From Henricia sp. BOLD:AAB3569 (taxonomy: Eukaryota; Echinodermata; Asteroidea; Spinulosida; Echinasteridae): 64,000 bases of DNA. Positions 10,755-22,454 of this stretch are shown piece by piece. Positions within the stretch are counted from its first letter, which is position 1. Each line of letters starts with the position of its first letter. The stretch is from assembly GCA_037783545.1 (NCBI GenBank), contig JBBELK010000095.1:1617001-1681000 (forward strand), given 5' to 3'. The translations under genes and the position numbers were made by a program. Under the pieces are notes generated by a model. That model saw only the letters and a program-made list of their open reading frames with translations. It made no database searches and was not told the origin of the DNA.

Positions 10755-11790
10755 CTGTCTCTCTGAAGTCGATCTTGCGATCAGTCACATAGTATTTGAT
10801 GAATTATGCGCTAGTTTGGTGTCAATCTTGGTCTTGTTGGAAGCGCTGTATGATGTGATAAATCCATTTGATGGAGTCATTCCACATGTCTGTCTGCATG
10901 CTCCTGATGATGATGTCATCTTGAGTTGATGCCCAGAGGCCGTTTTTTTTCTTGACGGAAGAATTATTCTTGGGACGGTATTCACAAAACTCAATCTAAG
11001 CCGGGTACTTAAGTCTGTCTTAATTCTAAGCACCTTACTAAGATAAGTGGAGCACTCAACTTTGTATTCACAAAAGATTTATGCGCCCCGCTTACCTTAG
11101 TGGTGTACTTAATCAATCAATGCACGCTTAACTATGTCACGTCATAAAACATTTAATAGCCAATTCAGACGGGCACTACCTTTGAAAGTAAAGTTAACAA
11201 CGATAGTCCCACTAACAATGACTCGTGTCCACACGGTGCTTTAACAACGACGCGCAAGCATGCACACGGCCCATATACCAACGGTGTGCGCTCGTCAGTA
11301 GCGCGCTACTCATAATATTTCTATTGGCAAACAAAGACGGAAAACGAAGGCTTTCTAAGGTCAGTAAGAATAGAAATTGAAATCTGTGTAATCTCCCTAT
11401 GTCTAAATTGTTTAGACATTCTCTAATCAATCATATTGCCGTTTTTTGATAACACACTGGGCAGAAAAACACTGCAATTGCAGACGATTGACCCAGCGTT
11501 AAATGCACTTAAGACAGGTCAGACCACACTTAAGTTTAAGTCTCAAAAATAAGCTTTATGATTTGACTTAAAGCCTGTGTCTTTAAGTCTAGAATTTAAG
11601 CGGGGTGCTTAAATTTCATGACTCGTTTTGTGAATACCGCCCCTGGACGTTCATGGTGATGAAGATAGGGAAGAGTACTGCACTGACTCCTGCTACCATG
11701 AAGTAGTTTGGCAACTGTCCGATAGTTTGGTGTGATGATGTGATGAATATTTTGCTGCATGATGTGATGAATCCGGACTCTTAATAGCAG
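10755..11790 (-). pseudogene. Polycystin-1-like relic, unit 6 tail, split by an inverted-repeat element
   Basis: On the minus strand, 10971-10755 repeats the MTPSNGFITSYS tail and ends at a donor (border 10755/10754). A 140-bp intron (10615-10754) separates it from unit 5. Its upstream part is interrupted by the element at 10972-11643. Beyond the element, 11644 to about 11790 again resembles a TM3-loop segment (SAVLFPIFITM-like). This is the most 5' recognisable piece of the array. No copies of gene exons 1-4 are seen on this strand. Confidence 0.55.
10972..11643. mobile_element. Non-autonomous DNA element (MITE), GGG(A/G)CGGTATTCACAAAAC termini
   Basis: Left end GGGACGGTATTCACAAAAC (10972-10990) and right end GTTTTGTGAATACCGCCCC (11625-11643) are inverted repeats with one mismatch in 19 bases. 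Inside, ACTTAAG/CTTAAGT motifs are mirrored between the arms (about 11007-11115 and 11505-11615). There is no coding capacity. It separates two pieces of the unit-6 relic. The target-site duplication is not clear, so the superfamily is left open; PIF/Harbinger is one candidate. Confidence 0.75.
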
Positions 11791-11960
11791 ACTTGGCCTT
11801 CTTTTTGTCTTGAAGTAGATCATTCGGATTTGGTAAAGATGATGTTCTTTCTCAGCGGATGCCATTGAGCGTGTTGAAGTACTTCTTGCCCGTGGCTGTA
11901 CTTTTCCAGAATATTATTGTGACATCATATGCATTGAGAACAGTGGAGTCATCTTTTAAA

Positions 11961-12318
11961 AACAGGTTACATTCTTGGAAAACCTTTTGAAACAGGAGCC
12001 ACAGCATCACATAACTAAAGAAAAATGTTGATAAACTACCTTGTAGAAATTTCATCCACATATAGATGCATTGATATAAATCTGTGCATGCTTTTTATGT
12101 TGAATGAGTGGTAACAAATTATCTGCAAAATTATACACATTCAGTTGCCAATTTCTCCTATCCAAATTCAAAAGTACCATTTTACATGAGGAAAAAAATC
12201 ATGTGGTGTTTATTATACTGTAACCTTTGCTGTCAACACGTTTAGTCGAGTTTTTCTTGTCAACTCGTGAAGTAAAATGTTGTGTCACTGTTTACAAATG
12301 ATGTATTAGGCCTTTAAG
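11961..12318. repeat. Dispersed ~260-350-bp repeat, copy a
   Basis: The ordered blocks are a GGAAAAC.TTT..AACAGG start, CACATAACTAAAGAAAAATGT, GTAGAAATTTCA..CACATA, TTTTTCTTGTCAACTCGTGA, and an end like GATGTATT.GGCCTTTAAG. They recur at 25878-26358, 30383-31054 and in intron 3 of each polycystin-like gene (42847-43098, 52810-53061, 62774-63025). No ORF is seen. This is a family of interspersed elements of unknown class. Confidence 0.65.
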
Positions 12319-13443
12319 ATGCATAGGCGACTGTTGTTCTTCACCTGCTTCCTGTTTGCCAATGGTTTTAAAGTAATCAGGTTTCGTGAAAAATGGCTTT
12401 AGGGATAGATTTCACATCTTTTCTGAAGGGTCTCAGTTAAAGCAGAGACGTCTCTGGTTAAAGCTAGCTCCGTTACATCATCTGCAGTAACCCAACATTT
12501 TACTTAAGAGTTGAAAAAAAAAACCAACTCCGATCTGCTGTGGCCAGGGATTAGTTTGAAGACTTCATACGCAAAAACAAATAAAATTCATTCAAGATAT
12601 TTCAAATACCTCAGGATTTTCTGTTGCACATTTCAGAAAATATCCAGCAAAAATGTCAAAGAAAGTATTATATCGGTAAAAATGAGTCCCTTTTATTGAT
12701 GACCAGATCACATTGTTGACAACCCCATTTCTTTCCCATAGGTGTTAAGATTTTAATATCATATCATGTGTAATAATTGTCTTATTACTGTGCTGAAATT
12801 TCGCGCCTTAATACTGATTCGTATATTTCCAGGGATATCATAAAAAAATCCACCCAAGTTTAGTAAACTAATTTATCCGGTTATAAAGCAGTGCAGTAAT
12901 TACACTAAACTTTTTGCTTCCATAATCAAATTGGGGATTGCAAATTACCTGTTTTCTTCCCATGGATGAGGCATTTTATATGATTGTGAGGTTAGAACGA
13001 AATCCGTAGTTTTGAAAAATCTGGTTACATTCCTTTAATATTTTCTGTCGCGTATTTCAGAAAATAATCGGTAAAAATGAGTTCCTTTTACTTATCAAAT
13101 GCCTCAGTGTTGCATTTTGTGAAAGGCAAGATAGACAAGTTTCATGTACACGCAATATAACGAATGGCTTTTTATCTGCTTGCGCAAATGAACTTTTCAT
13201 TTGCAAAGTAAGATTAAATTTGGTAAAACCTTAAAAAAATATATCGGTATTATGCTTAAATTTGAAGTTAGAATGTGATAATCTTTGAGAAAACCATACT
13301 GAAACTGCAAGCAGAACTAAAACCGAAAAATCATATTTTTCTAAAGACCTTTTTCAAAATGTCTACTAAAAATTGGACACACAAAGTGTATTTATAAAAA
13401 GGTGAAGGGAATGTTGCACAGTATGTGTATTGAAATAATTTGT
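12319..13443. other. AT-rich stretch, no gene seen
   Basis: There are only short chance ORFs. Two diverged copies of a block with TTTCTGT(T/C)G..TTTCAGAAAATA and GGTAAAAATGAGT..CTTTTA (about 12615-12700 and 13035-13095) suggest an old local duplication. Confidence 0.4.
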
Positions 13444-13902
13444 TTGTACATGGGTCTTTCCACAGTAATGGGTATATTGGAAAAAATAAGTAAATAATTC
13501 CTTTCAGATGTTTTTAGTTTATCTCAAAATTAAAGAAATTTTCTTGTTCTGTTCTCAGGAGATAACTTTTGCACAAAAAGGTAAGAAATTGCTGCCACAA
13601 CATGCGTTTTTGAAAATCTTGTGTACAAATTTTCCTATTACGTATGTAACATGGACAGACCATTTTGTGACATTTTTTTCTGTCTTTGTTACATACGTAA
13701 TAGGAAAATTTGTGCACGGGGTTTTCAGAAATGAATGTTGTAGGACAATTTGTCTTACTCCTTCGTGCAAAAGTTATTTCCTCAGTTTAGCTGGATAATT
13801 TAAAGATAAAATTAAGACATTTGAACCGAACTGGGACCTAAGATCTTGTATGTCACAGAAATGTACCCCATTACTGTACTGTGGAAAGACCCAAATGTAC
13901 AT
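13444..13902. mobile_element. Long imperfect hairpin element (~460 bp)
   Basis: Outer arms match inverted: TTGTACATGGGTCTTTCCAC at 13444 pairs with the GTGGAAAGACCCAAATGTAC region at 13881-13900. The core is more strongly self-complementary: TTTTCCTATTACGTATGTAA (about 13630-13649) faces TTACATACGTAATAGGAAAA (about 13689-13708), and the complementarity continues outward through GATAACTTTTGCAC / GTGCAAAAGTTATTTCC. The loop is about 40 bases. A transcript through it would fold into one long stem. No protein is encoded; the short ORFs on both strands are shadows of the palindrome. Confidence 0.8.
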
Positions 13903-15242
13903 AAAATGTATAATAACTTTTGTTCAATATTGTTCAATATTGTTCACTCGGAGTCTGAATCATTATGCACGACAAAACGATTATCTACCAGCTAATTGTC
14001 AGAGAACAGTATTATTAGTTTTGTCGGAGACATTGGCGTTTTTGCTTTCGGCTATTTCACAATCAAGTGTACCATTTTAACTTGTCAGTTGTTACGGGCT
14101 ATTTGTATTAAAATTGAAGGTGGTACAGTTACTGATTATTTCTTGTACAAAGCAGTAGGCCTACCAATTGCTGAGCAAAATAAATTTTAAAAAATGGAAA
14201 TCGGTGCATTTTTGACAAAAACACAAGGATTTGAAGCATTAAAAAATGGCAATTTTCATTGTTACGAACAGCCACTTTTATTTCTATACATTTTCCAGAA
14301 AGACAAAAGTAGAAAGACAAAACTCCCTCTAATTTTCTGTCTGAATAGGTAACCTGACTTGGTGTTCAACTTTTGCAGGTCACCTGTTGAGGATAATTTG
14401 AGAATTCATGCAGGTTTCATGAGATCTCGTTAACAATCACAGTGTTACGGATTATGTACACAATTAGGAAGTTATACCCATCTCTGAATAGTCTATATAT
14501 TCCAAGTGGCAGCTTTAAATTGACCAATTAGGTCAGTCAGAATTTCGTCGTCCGTGTAGGACTTTAATACTTAACCAGACCTAAACAAGTTGAGTCCTTA
14601 TTTATTGTTGAAAGTAGAAATCGATGTTAAAAAGAAATTCTGAGGGTCTTTTTCGCGTTTTTGTCGGTTTTTGACGCTGGAACTACTTTGTTTTTCCCGG
14701 ATTCACAACGAGTGCGTCGCCATTAAAAAGGAAACCGATTGTTACTTTGCGACAGACCATACCATTATTTGTGGGGTGTATGGTTTATGAAAATTGAAGC
14801 ACATTGTCAATGTATACATTATGCAGCCACCAGAATTGTAGCTCATAACATTTAAAATGTTTTAACATTATGCTGTAGTAGAATAAAAAATCGACCACTC
14901 TGATGATTGGCCCTTAAGTCTGGGATCCAGGCCTGTGAAATATAAATATACGGCATTTTAACGTCATGTCAGAGAGCCAGACTGAAATGTCCTTTTCGTG
15001 TATGGCGCGGCGCCGACCGGCCAGCAACAATCATGATTTTCATCGATGGATCGCCAAATATTGCTGTGTATATGAGCAACAAATTACTTGTAAAAATAAA
15101 GCAAGTAATGAAGGTAACAACAGTATAGTAAGCTTTATGTTGCTAGCGGTCCGTGTTTGCTAATTCGTGGTTTAATTTTAAGTGGCATAAATTCACAACT
15201 GAAAACACACTCCAGGCACTAGTCTTTCGGAAAGACTGCCTT
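13903..15242. other. Unassigned AT-rich stretch
   Basis: No convincing coding region, RNA gene or repeat structure is seen. Short ORFs have no recognisable domains. Confidence 0.4.
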
Positions 15243-15986
15243 TTTGCGCGCAATACACGATGTACATAGACTATTCATCATTGGCCGCCAGAGGGCGCAC
15301 CTGAAATACAGTCGAAAAGACAGTCTTTCATATTCCGTATAAATCGCTCGCAAAATACCGAGCGAATTCCTGGCATACCTTTGTGTGACACGTTGAAATG
15401 CGTGACGTCATCTAATTTCCATAATTCACAACAGCTCTGGTCTGTCTGGTACCCAGAGTACACACTGGACAGGACAGTGCATACAAATGTCGCTGCTTTT
15501 CCAGTCGCTGATCGATCGATCGATCAGCAGTCAGCAGGCAAACATGATATGAGGCAAACACGTTGTCCACGGACAAAGCTATCTTGCGCGTTGCACTCAG
15601 TGGCTCGCCTGTACCGTCGCGTCCGGCGTCCGGGCCTTACCGCTTGCCGGCCTGCGTTGCTCGTATACGGTCGGGTTAGACCCGTGAACGGGTCTACGGT
15701 CGGGTGTGATGATTGGGCGGCCAGTGAAGACGAAGCATTTCGTTCCAAGTTGATAATCGAAAAGTTCAAAGGCTATCAAAGACTGGCATTTAGAGATTTT
15801 CTTAGGGCATGTTCTGCTTGGTCACGATTTTTTTTCATCGCTTACGCATGGAGGAAGAAAACGACTGGGATTGTTTTCTTCTCCTCTATACTATATGGCA
15901 TGCTTTTCATATTATTGGCTTCGGTAAAAAAAAAAGTGCTAAACGATTTCAGAGAAGTTATCCACTACTATTTTTCCCTAAAATGA
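15243..15986 (+). other. CpG-richer island with a 201-codon ORF of unknown nature
   Basis: The base composition changes here: CG dinucleotides become frequent from about 15240 to 15760 (for example the GATCGATCGATCGATC run near 15511 and CGTCGCGTCCGGCGTCCGGG at 15616), unlike the flanks. An open frame at 15381-15986 encodes an Arg-rich middle, a DDWAASEDEAF segment and a hydrophobic stretch near its end, but no domain I recognise. The run of A at 15925-15934 and the lack of a second exon make a real protein doubtful. The island may be an unmethylated promoter or first exon, or a GC-rich repeat. Confidence 0.25.
15285..15298 (+). promoter_or_regulatory. CTCF-like motif CCGCCAGAGGGCGC
   Basis: The 14-mer closely follows the bilaterian CTCF core (CC.CCAG.GGGCGC). 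A related site lies in inverse orientation at 22711-22727 and its duplicate at 24576-24592. Such motifs also occur inside repeats, so binding is unproven. Confidence 0.3.
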
Positions 15987-16687
15987 CTTGCAAGCATCAG
16001 TTAGTTTAGATATGATAGAAAAAAAACCGAAATTTAGGAGTGAATTAATCTGAGTGAAGAACCACCCACTTTCTTAAAAACTACTACTAGTAATTTCACT
16101 CACTATCACATGCTTTGTACACAATGTTTAAAGTATTATAAATTGTTGGGCAGATTTTAAAAAATTTCAAAATGCCCTTATTAAATTTTTGTAAGCTTAA
16201 TGTTGAAAGGAGTCTCTCAAAGCCACATGGTTTTACAAAAGTAATTGTACATTTTCTAAAGTCAAATATGACCCATTTGATTTTCATTTAGGCCAACAAC
16301 AAATAAGGCAAATTTTTGTGACCCAAGGATCGACCTTTTACGGCCTATTTAAAACAATACTTTTTTCTGATTCTTCGTGCATGTTTTTGTTTTTACAGCA
16401 AGCAGAATTGCAGAAAATTAATTAGAGCAACTTGCTTGCATAAGCCTCCGAAAATATACTGGAATAACGTTTAATGGAACAAATTTAAATTTGATGTTTA
16501 TTAGTTTACTAAATGTTTAAAATTTCACCCTTTTCAGTGCTCTGAGGAGAATGCTTTGAGAAGGCCCATTAATTTTGTGGATATGAAGCTGTTTTTACGA
16601 ATTCCAGGGAACAACAGCATACTACTTTGTAGATAGGACAGAAGCCCTTGAATGAAATTTGCACAGTTTGGTTAACTAAAAAAAAAA
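15987..16687. other. AT-rich stretch before the satellite
   Basis: No gene or structured repeat is recognised. The longest ORF (16096-16287, minus) is short and without similarity to a known domain. Confidence 0.4.
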
Positions 16688-17569
16688 TGGAAATGTTTGT
16701 CAACATTGTCTGATTCATTAGTTCAATATTTGACTTCAAGTGCAGAAATAATTTGAATTTTTAGGTTGAATTCCATATCCGACCACTATAAACCTCTTTA
16801 TTTTATATTAAATGAAAAATAAACAATGCATGTTAGAACAAGTTTGATGATAAAAATGAGAAATAAAATTATGACATGTCTGATTTTAGGCCCCCAGCCT
16901 GGATTTCCATTGTTATAAAACCATGTAAAATTTTAGTTTAGTTGTAAAAACCCAAAACTAAGAAAGAAAAATTTTCATGATTTTTAAATTTTTTCCCACT
17001 GCTGTCCAACATTGTCCAAGGAAATGTTCGTCAACATTGTCTGATTCATTAGTTCAATATTTCACTTCAAGTGCAGAAATAATTTCATTTTTTAGGTTGA
17101 ATTCCATATCCGACCACTATAAACGTCTTTATTGTATATTAAATGAAAAATAAACAATGCATGTTAGAACAAGTTTGATGATAAAAATGAGAAATAAAAT
17201 TATGACATGTCTGATTTTAGGCCCCCAGCCTGGATTTCCATTGTTATAAAACCATGTAAAAATTTAGTTTAGTTGTAAAAACCATGGTGTAAAAACTAAG
17301 AAAGAGAAATTTTCATGATTTTTAAATTTTGTCCCACTGCTGTCCAACATTGTCCAAGGAAATGTTCGTCAACATTGTCTGATTCATTAGTTCAATATTT
17401 CACTTCAAGTGCAGAAATAATTTGAATTTTAAGGTTGAATTCCATATCCGACCACTATAAACGTCTTTATTTTGTATTAAATGAAAAATAAACAATGCAT
17501 GTTAGAACAAGTTTGATGATAAAAATGAGAAATAAAATTATGACATGTCTGATTTTAGGCCCCCAGCCT
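16688..17569. repeat. ~338-bp satellite, left part (2.6 monomers)
   Basis: Monomers start at 16688, 17022 and 17361 with AAATGTT(T/C)GTCAACATTGT. Each contains CATATCCGACCACTATAAAC, then ACAATGCATGTTAGAACAAG, GGCCCCCAGCCT and a TTTTCATGATTTTTAAATTT block before the next start. The third monomer is cut after CCCCCAGCCT by the element at 17570-21072, and the array resumes in phase at 21073. Confidence 0.92.
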
Positions 17570-18097
17570 TAGACCATGGGGCAAGGCAGCAAAATGTGTT
17601 CAGAAAGTGATTTTCGTGGCGCACCTCTCAGAACTATGTGGAAATAGCAAATTCTATTAGTCAATGTCAAGTGAATTACAAAAACCAAAATCCACAAACC
17701 CGAAAATCACCAGATTTTTATATTTTTACATTTAAATATTTCTTTCAAAAATAGCGCCCTCTGTTGGCCAATTTTGGAGAACTGTGTGCATTTCCTATGG
17801 AGGTGGCCATGGTACAGTGTATATAGCCAAATTGACTGCTGTGTGCAGTTTATTAGCTTTTGCTATTAGAGAAAATTCATGTAATGGCTTCTAGTGTCAC
17901 ATAATGCTAAACAATAATTTAAATCATAAGAGTCGAGGCAAAACGTATACTCGAAACAAACTTTTTGAGGTTTCACATAGTCTTGCTTTATTCCATTGCA
18001 CTTCATTGTGCCAACATCTCATTTGTTTTGCTGAATAGATTTGTGATCTGTGGCCAATGCTGAGATTGGAATACAGTGAAACTTGTAGGCCTATGTG

Positions 18098-18623
18098 GGT
18101 CATTCCATAAATATGGTGGCCAAAGTGTGACATTTTGATGCATTTGTAAAAATGGCCTTTTCAAGTTACCAAACTATTTTGAATAAATTTCCGTGCAATT
18201 TCTGATAGTGTAGGATATTTGAAACAATTTCCAAACATTTAGACATGCCATAGTGTCATAGTTTTGATAATATTCGAGAAAATTGTTTAACGACGTAAGT
18301 GGGGACACCAAGGCATTTTAAAATTCTTTTTGACCAGGTTCTTTCTGGAAAAGGTAGCTTCTGGTTTTACCTTATACCTGTGGAACCTATACCTTATCAA
18401 TTAAAATCATATTATGAGCGAAATTTCAATAATTCTTCAATATAAATTTCAAAATGTCACACGTGCATTTAGAAGATCGCACCAGTGTTGTTCGATTTAC
18501 GAGGCCACATATTGTTCATATGCTGAAGGTAACCGTTCTCTGAAGCCCGGTATGTATACAAATCAACTCCGGAAGTGTCACGACGTAAAGGGGGACACTG
18601 GGTCCCGTATTTATGGAATGACC
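18098..18623. mobile_element. Nested ~526-bp element in the left arm
   Basis: The ends are GGTCATTCCATAAATA (18098-18113) and its inverse TATTTATGGAATGACC (18608-18623). The corresponding place in the right arm passes directly from CTTGTA to TAGTGGCC, so this is an insertion into one arm after the arms formed. It has two GGGGACAC-type motifs (about 18300 and 18591) and no coding sequence. Confidence 0.7.
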
Positions 18624-18719
18624 AATATAGTGGCCAACCTCGGGACTGCAAAAAAACTGGCCACTGACATAGAGGTTGCTTATGCATTTTACGCGTGTTA
18701 TTAACAATGGTGCACTGTA

Positions 18720-20250
18720 AACATTTTGACGTTTGTTAGGCCATATTTCCTCAACATATGCAGAAAATGCTCCGTTGGGTAAAACATCCAGGACACCAAC
18801 GTTGGTTACATGCAAAGTTCTGTAAATTGGGGAAACAGCGGCTATTTATTGGTGTTTTTTTTTTACCTCTTGCTGAAAGTATTAAAAGGTTGAGCATATT
18901 ATATAGACAAACAATATTTTCTCCATCTGTTGGAGATTGTGAAGACCAGAGTGGGCGCTTCAAAGTATACTGTACAAAATATGATGGGTAAAATAAAGTT
19001 GGAGAATTTCATTAGGACATTTGTTGGATCATTATATGCAGAAAATGTTCTTGGGTAAACCATCCAAGTTCTATACGGCCCGTACGATTTTTCGCTCATC
19101 CCAAGTTCCGTTGGTCAAGGGGTGTCCATTTATTATAGCGCGTGCTGAAAGTATTAAAATGCTGAGCAAATTATACACTTATGACATTTATCTCCAGTTA
19201 TTGGGGAATTTTTAACACAAAGCAGGACGCATTATAGCAACCGCACACCTGGGAACAACCGCATACAATTGTTGGTTAAATTCAACATATAGAGCAGAAA
19301 TCTTTTCGTATATGCCCAACATGCCTGTTGGGTATCTCGGGCCAAATATGCTCGACTTTTGGGTAAGCCATGTTCATGATGTGACCAACATGCTGCAGAA
19401 AATATTTGCTGTATAATTACCCAATGTGTTGAGCAACCCAGGTCTAATTTGCTTGGATTTTGGTGATTTGTCTCCCAAATATTAAAAACCACACCACTTC
19501 GTTAACATACTGCTAAAAAGCTTGCTGTATATCCAACGTGTTGGGCAGCAGAGACGTCATTTGCTTGGATTGTGGTGTTAGTAATTTTAATATCACAGAC
19601 TTGCAAATAATAAACCCGAAACACAGTGTGACAACATATTGTAGAAAAGGTTTGTGTATTATGTATGTTAAGATGAATGAAATGGGCCTTTTGTTTGAAT
19701 TTTGGTTCAGTTTCCTCGGCTTGCAAATAATAAACAGCAATGTAGTGTATGGACTGAATTTGACCAGAAGGTTGTTGAAATAAATGCTTAGGAGCGCATG
19801 TTTATGTACGTGTTCTTTCCACACTTCTCATGATGGAGTTGTTCCAGATGTATATCCTGATTTTTATAATCCTATTTAGTATCTTGGTGTAAATTTTACT
19901 GGTGTTAAAAAGTAACGCTAAGTAAGCATGCGCGAAAATCCAGCAACTTGATAGGCTACAGGCATTTCTTAACGTTTCTCAAAGTTTCACACACATGCAA
20001 TCTTACCCAAACCTTGGATGATTGAATTAAACCAACAATTGGCCATGCACATTTACCCAAACGTTGGATAATTAACTCTGACCAATAATTGGATATGCAC
20101 ATTCACCGAAATATTGGTTGAATAAATTTAACCAAAAATTGGGTATAAGGCTGTTACCCAACACCAGTTGGGTATTTTGCACCCCAAAGATGGGTATGTT
20201 GATATTTGAAACAAAGTTGGGCAAAATTTGCCCATTTTTTTTTATCAGTG
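18720..20250. repeat. Degenerate GTTGGGTA / ACCCAAC repeats inside the 3.5-kb element
   Basis: Blocks such as ATATGCAGAAAATG.TC..TGGGTAAA and GCTGAAAGTATTAAAA recur about 275 bp apart (18757 and 19033). At 19990-20180, ACCCAAAC.TTGGAT.ATTGA..AACCAA.AATTGG is repeated about every 60 bp. It is old and non-coding. Confidence 0.55.
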
Positions 20251-21072
20251 TGTGTGCCCAATTTCCATCATAGTGACAGTTTGAGATGATTCACAATATA
20301 CTACTGAAAAGTAGAGTAGACATGGACAGCTAATAGATTAATAAAATGTATTTTGAAGCTCCACAAAAATGTTCATATTGGAAATTAACTTTAATTTATA
20401 TGTATAATGCGTTTAATAATACTGTAACAGTGAAACTTGTTAATAAGCCCACCTTGATAAACAAGCCTCCTGCTTATAGTGGCCACGCGTACAATGCATA
20501 AGCAACCTCTATAATGTGGCCAGTGGCCAGGTTTTTTTGCAGTCCCGAGGTTGGCCACTACGTATACAAGTTTCACTGTATTCCAATCTCAGAATTGGCC
20601 ACAGATCACAAATCTATTCAGCAAAACAAATGAGATGTTGGCACACTGAAGTGCAATGGAATAAAGCAAGACTACATGTATGTGAAACCTCAAAATATTT
20701 ATTTCGAGTATAAGTTTTGCCTTGATGATTTAAATAATTGTTTAGCATTATGTGACACTAGAAGCCATTACATGAATTTTCTCTAATAGCAAAAGCTAAT
20801 AAACTGCACACAGCAGTCAATTTGGCTATATACACTGTACCATGGCCACCTCCATAGGAAATGCACACAGTTCTCCAAAATTGGCCAACAGAGGGCGCTA
20901 TTTTTGAAAGAAAAATTTAAATGTAAAAATATAAAAATCTGGTGATTTTCGGGTTTGTGGATTTTGGTTTTTGTAATTCACTTGACATTGACTAATAGAA
21001 TTTGCTATTTCCACATAGTTCTGAGAACTGCGCCACGAAACTGAAAGATAATCACCTATGCCCCATGGTCTA

Positions 21073-22454
21073 CCTGGATTTCCATTGTTATAAAACCATG
21101 TAAAATTTTAGTTTAGTTGTAAAAACCATGGTGTAAAAACTAAGAAAGAAAAATTTTCATGATTTTTAAATTTTGTCCCACTGCTGTCCAACATTGTCCA
21201 AAGAAATGTTCGTCAACATTGTCTGATTCATTAGTTCAATATTTCACTTCAAGTGCAGAAATAATTTGAATTTTAAGGTTGAATTCCATATCCGACCACT
21301 ATAAACGTCTTTATTTTGTATTAAATGAAAAATAAACAATGCATGTTAGAACAAGTTTGATGATAAAAATGAGAAATAAAATTATGACATGTCTGATTTT
21401 AGGCCCCCAGCCTGGATTTCCATTGTTATAAAACCATGTAAAAATTTAGTTTAGTTGTAAAAACCATGGTGTAAAAACTAAGAAAGAAAAATTTTCATGA
21501 TTTTTAAATTTTGTCCCACTGCTGTCCAACATTGTCCAAAGAAATGTTCGTCAACATTGTCTGATTTATTAGTTCAATATTTCACTTCAAGTGCAGAAAT
21601 AATTTGAATTTGTAGGTTAAATTCCATATCCGACCACTATAAACGTCTTTATTTTGTATTAAATGAAAAATAAACAATGCATGTTAGAACAAGTTTGATG
21701 ATAAAAATGAGAAATAAAATTATGACATGTCTGATTTTAGGCCCCCAGCCTGGATTTCCATTGTTATAAAACCATGTAAAAATTTAGTTTAGTTGTAAAA
21801 ACCATGGTGTAAAAACTAAGAAAGAAAAATTTTCATGATTTTTAAATTTTGTCCCACTGCTGTCCAACATTGTCCAAAGAAATGTTCGTCAACATTGTCT
21901 GATTCATTAGTTCAATATTTCACTTCAAGTGCAGAAATAATTTGAATTTGTAGGTTGAATTCCATATCCGACCACTATAAACGTCTTTATTTTGTATTAA
22001 ATAAAAAATAAACAATGCATGTTAGAACAATTAAGTTTGATGATAAAAATGAGAAATACAATTCTGACATGTCTGATTTTGGGCACCCAGCCTGGATTTC
22101 CATTGCTATAAAACCATGTAAAATTTTAGTTTGGTTGTAAAAACCATGGTTTGAAAAATAATAAAGAAATTTTCATGATTTTTAAATTTTTCCCACTTCT
22201 GTCCAACATTGTCCAAAGAAATGTTCGTCAACATTGTCTGATTCATTAGTTCAATATTTCACTTCAAGTGCAGAAGTAATTTGAATTTTTAGGTTGAATG
22301 CCATATCCGACCAGTATAAACGTCTTTATTTCGTATTAAATGAAAAATAAGCAATGCATGTTAGAACAAGTTTGATGATAAAAATGAGAAATAAAATTAT
22401 GACATGTCTGATTTTGGGCACCCAGCCTAGATTTCCATTGCTATAAAACCATGC
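21073..22454. repeat. ~338-bp satellite, right part (about 4 monomers)
   Basis: Monomer starts fall at about 21205, 21540, 21880 and 22220 (spacing 335-340). The last monomers diverge (GGGCACCCAGCC instead of GGCCCCCAGCC) and the array stops within ATAAAACCATGCA, entering the non-satellite spacer. Confidence 0.92.

Larger units (their letters stand above)
17570..21072. mobile_element. 3.5-kb DNA element with ~510-bp terminal inverted repeats
   Basis: The left arm (17570 to about 18090, TAGACCATGGGGC..) is the inverse of the right arm (about 20563-21072, ..GCCCCATGGTCTA) over roughly 510 bp with few differences. Further inverted segments lie inside (about 18628-18690 against 20497-20560). It lies exactly within one satellite monomer. 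The host CCT of CCCAGCCTGGATTT is present on both sides (17567-17569 and 21073-21075), consistent with a 3-bp target-site duplication. No transposase is visible; the interior is a smaller inserted element and GTTGGGT-type repeats. It is a long-inverted-repeat (foldback-like) element that needs a transposase supplied elsewhere. Confidence 0.88.

Noticed and set aside
17570..21072. LTR retrotransposon
   Set aside because: The terminal repeats are inverted, not direct, and there is no gag-pol sequence, primer-binding site or polypurine tract.
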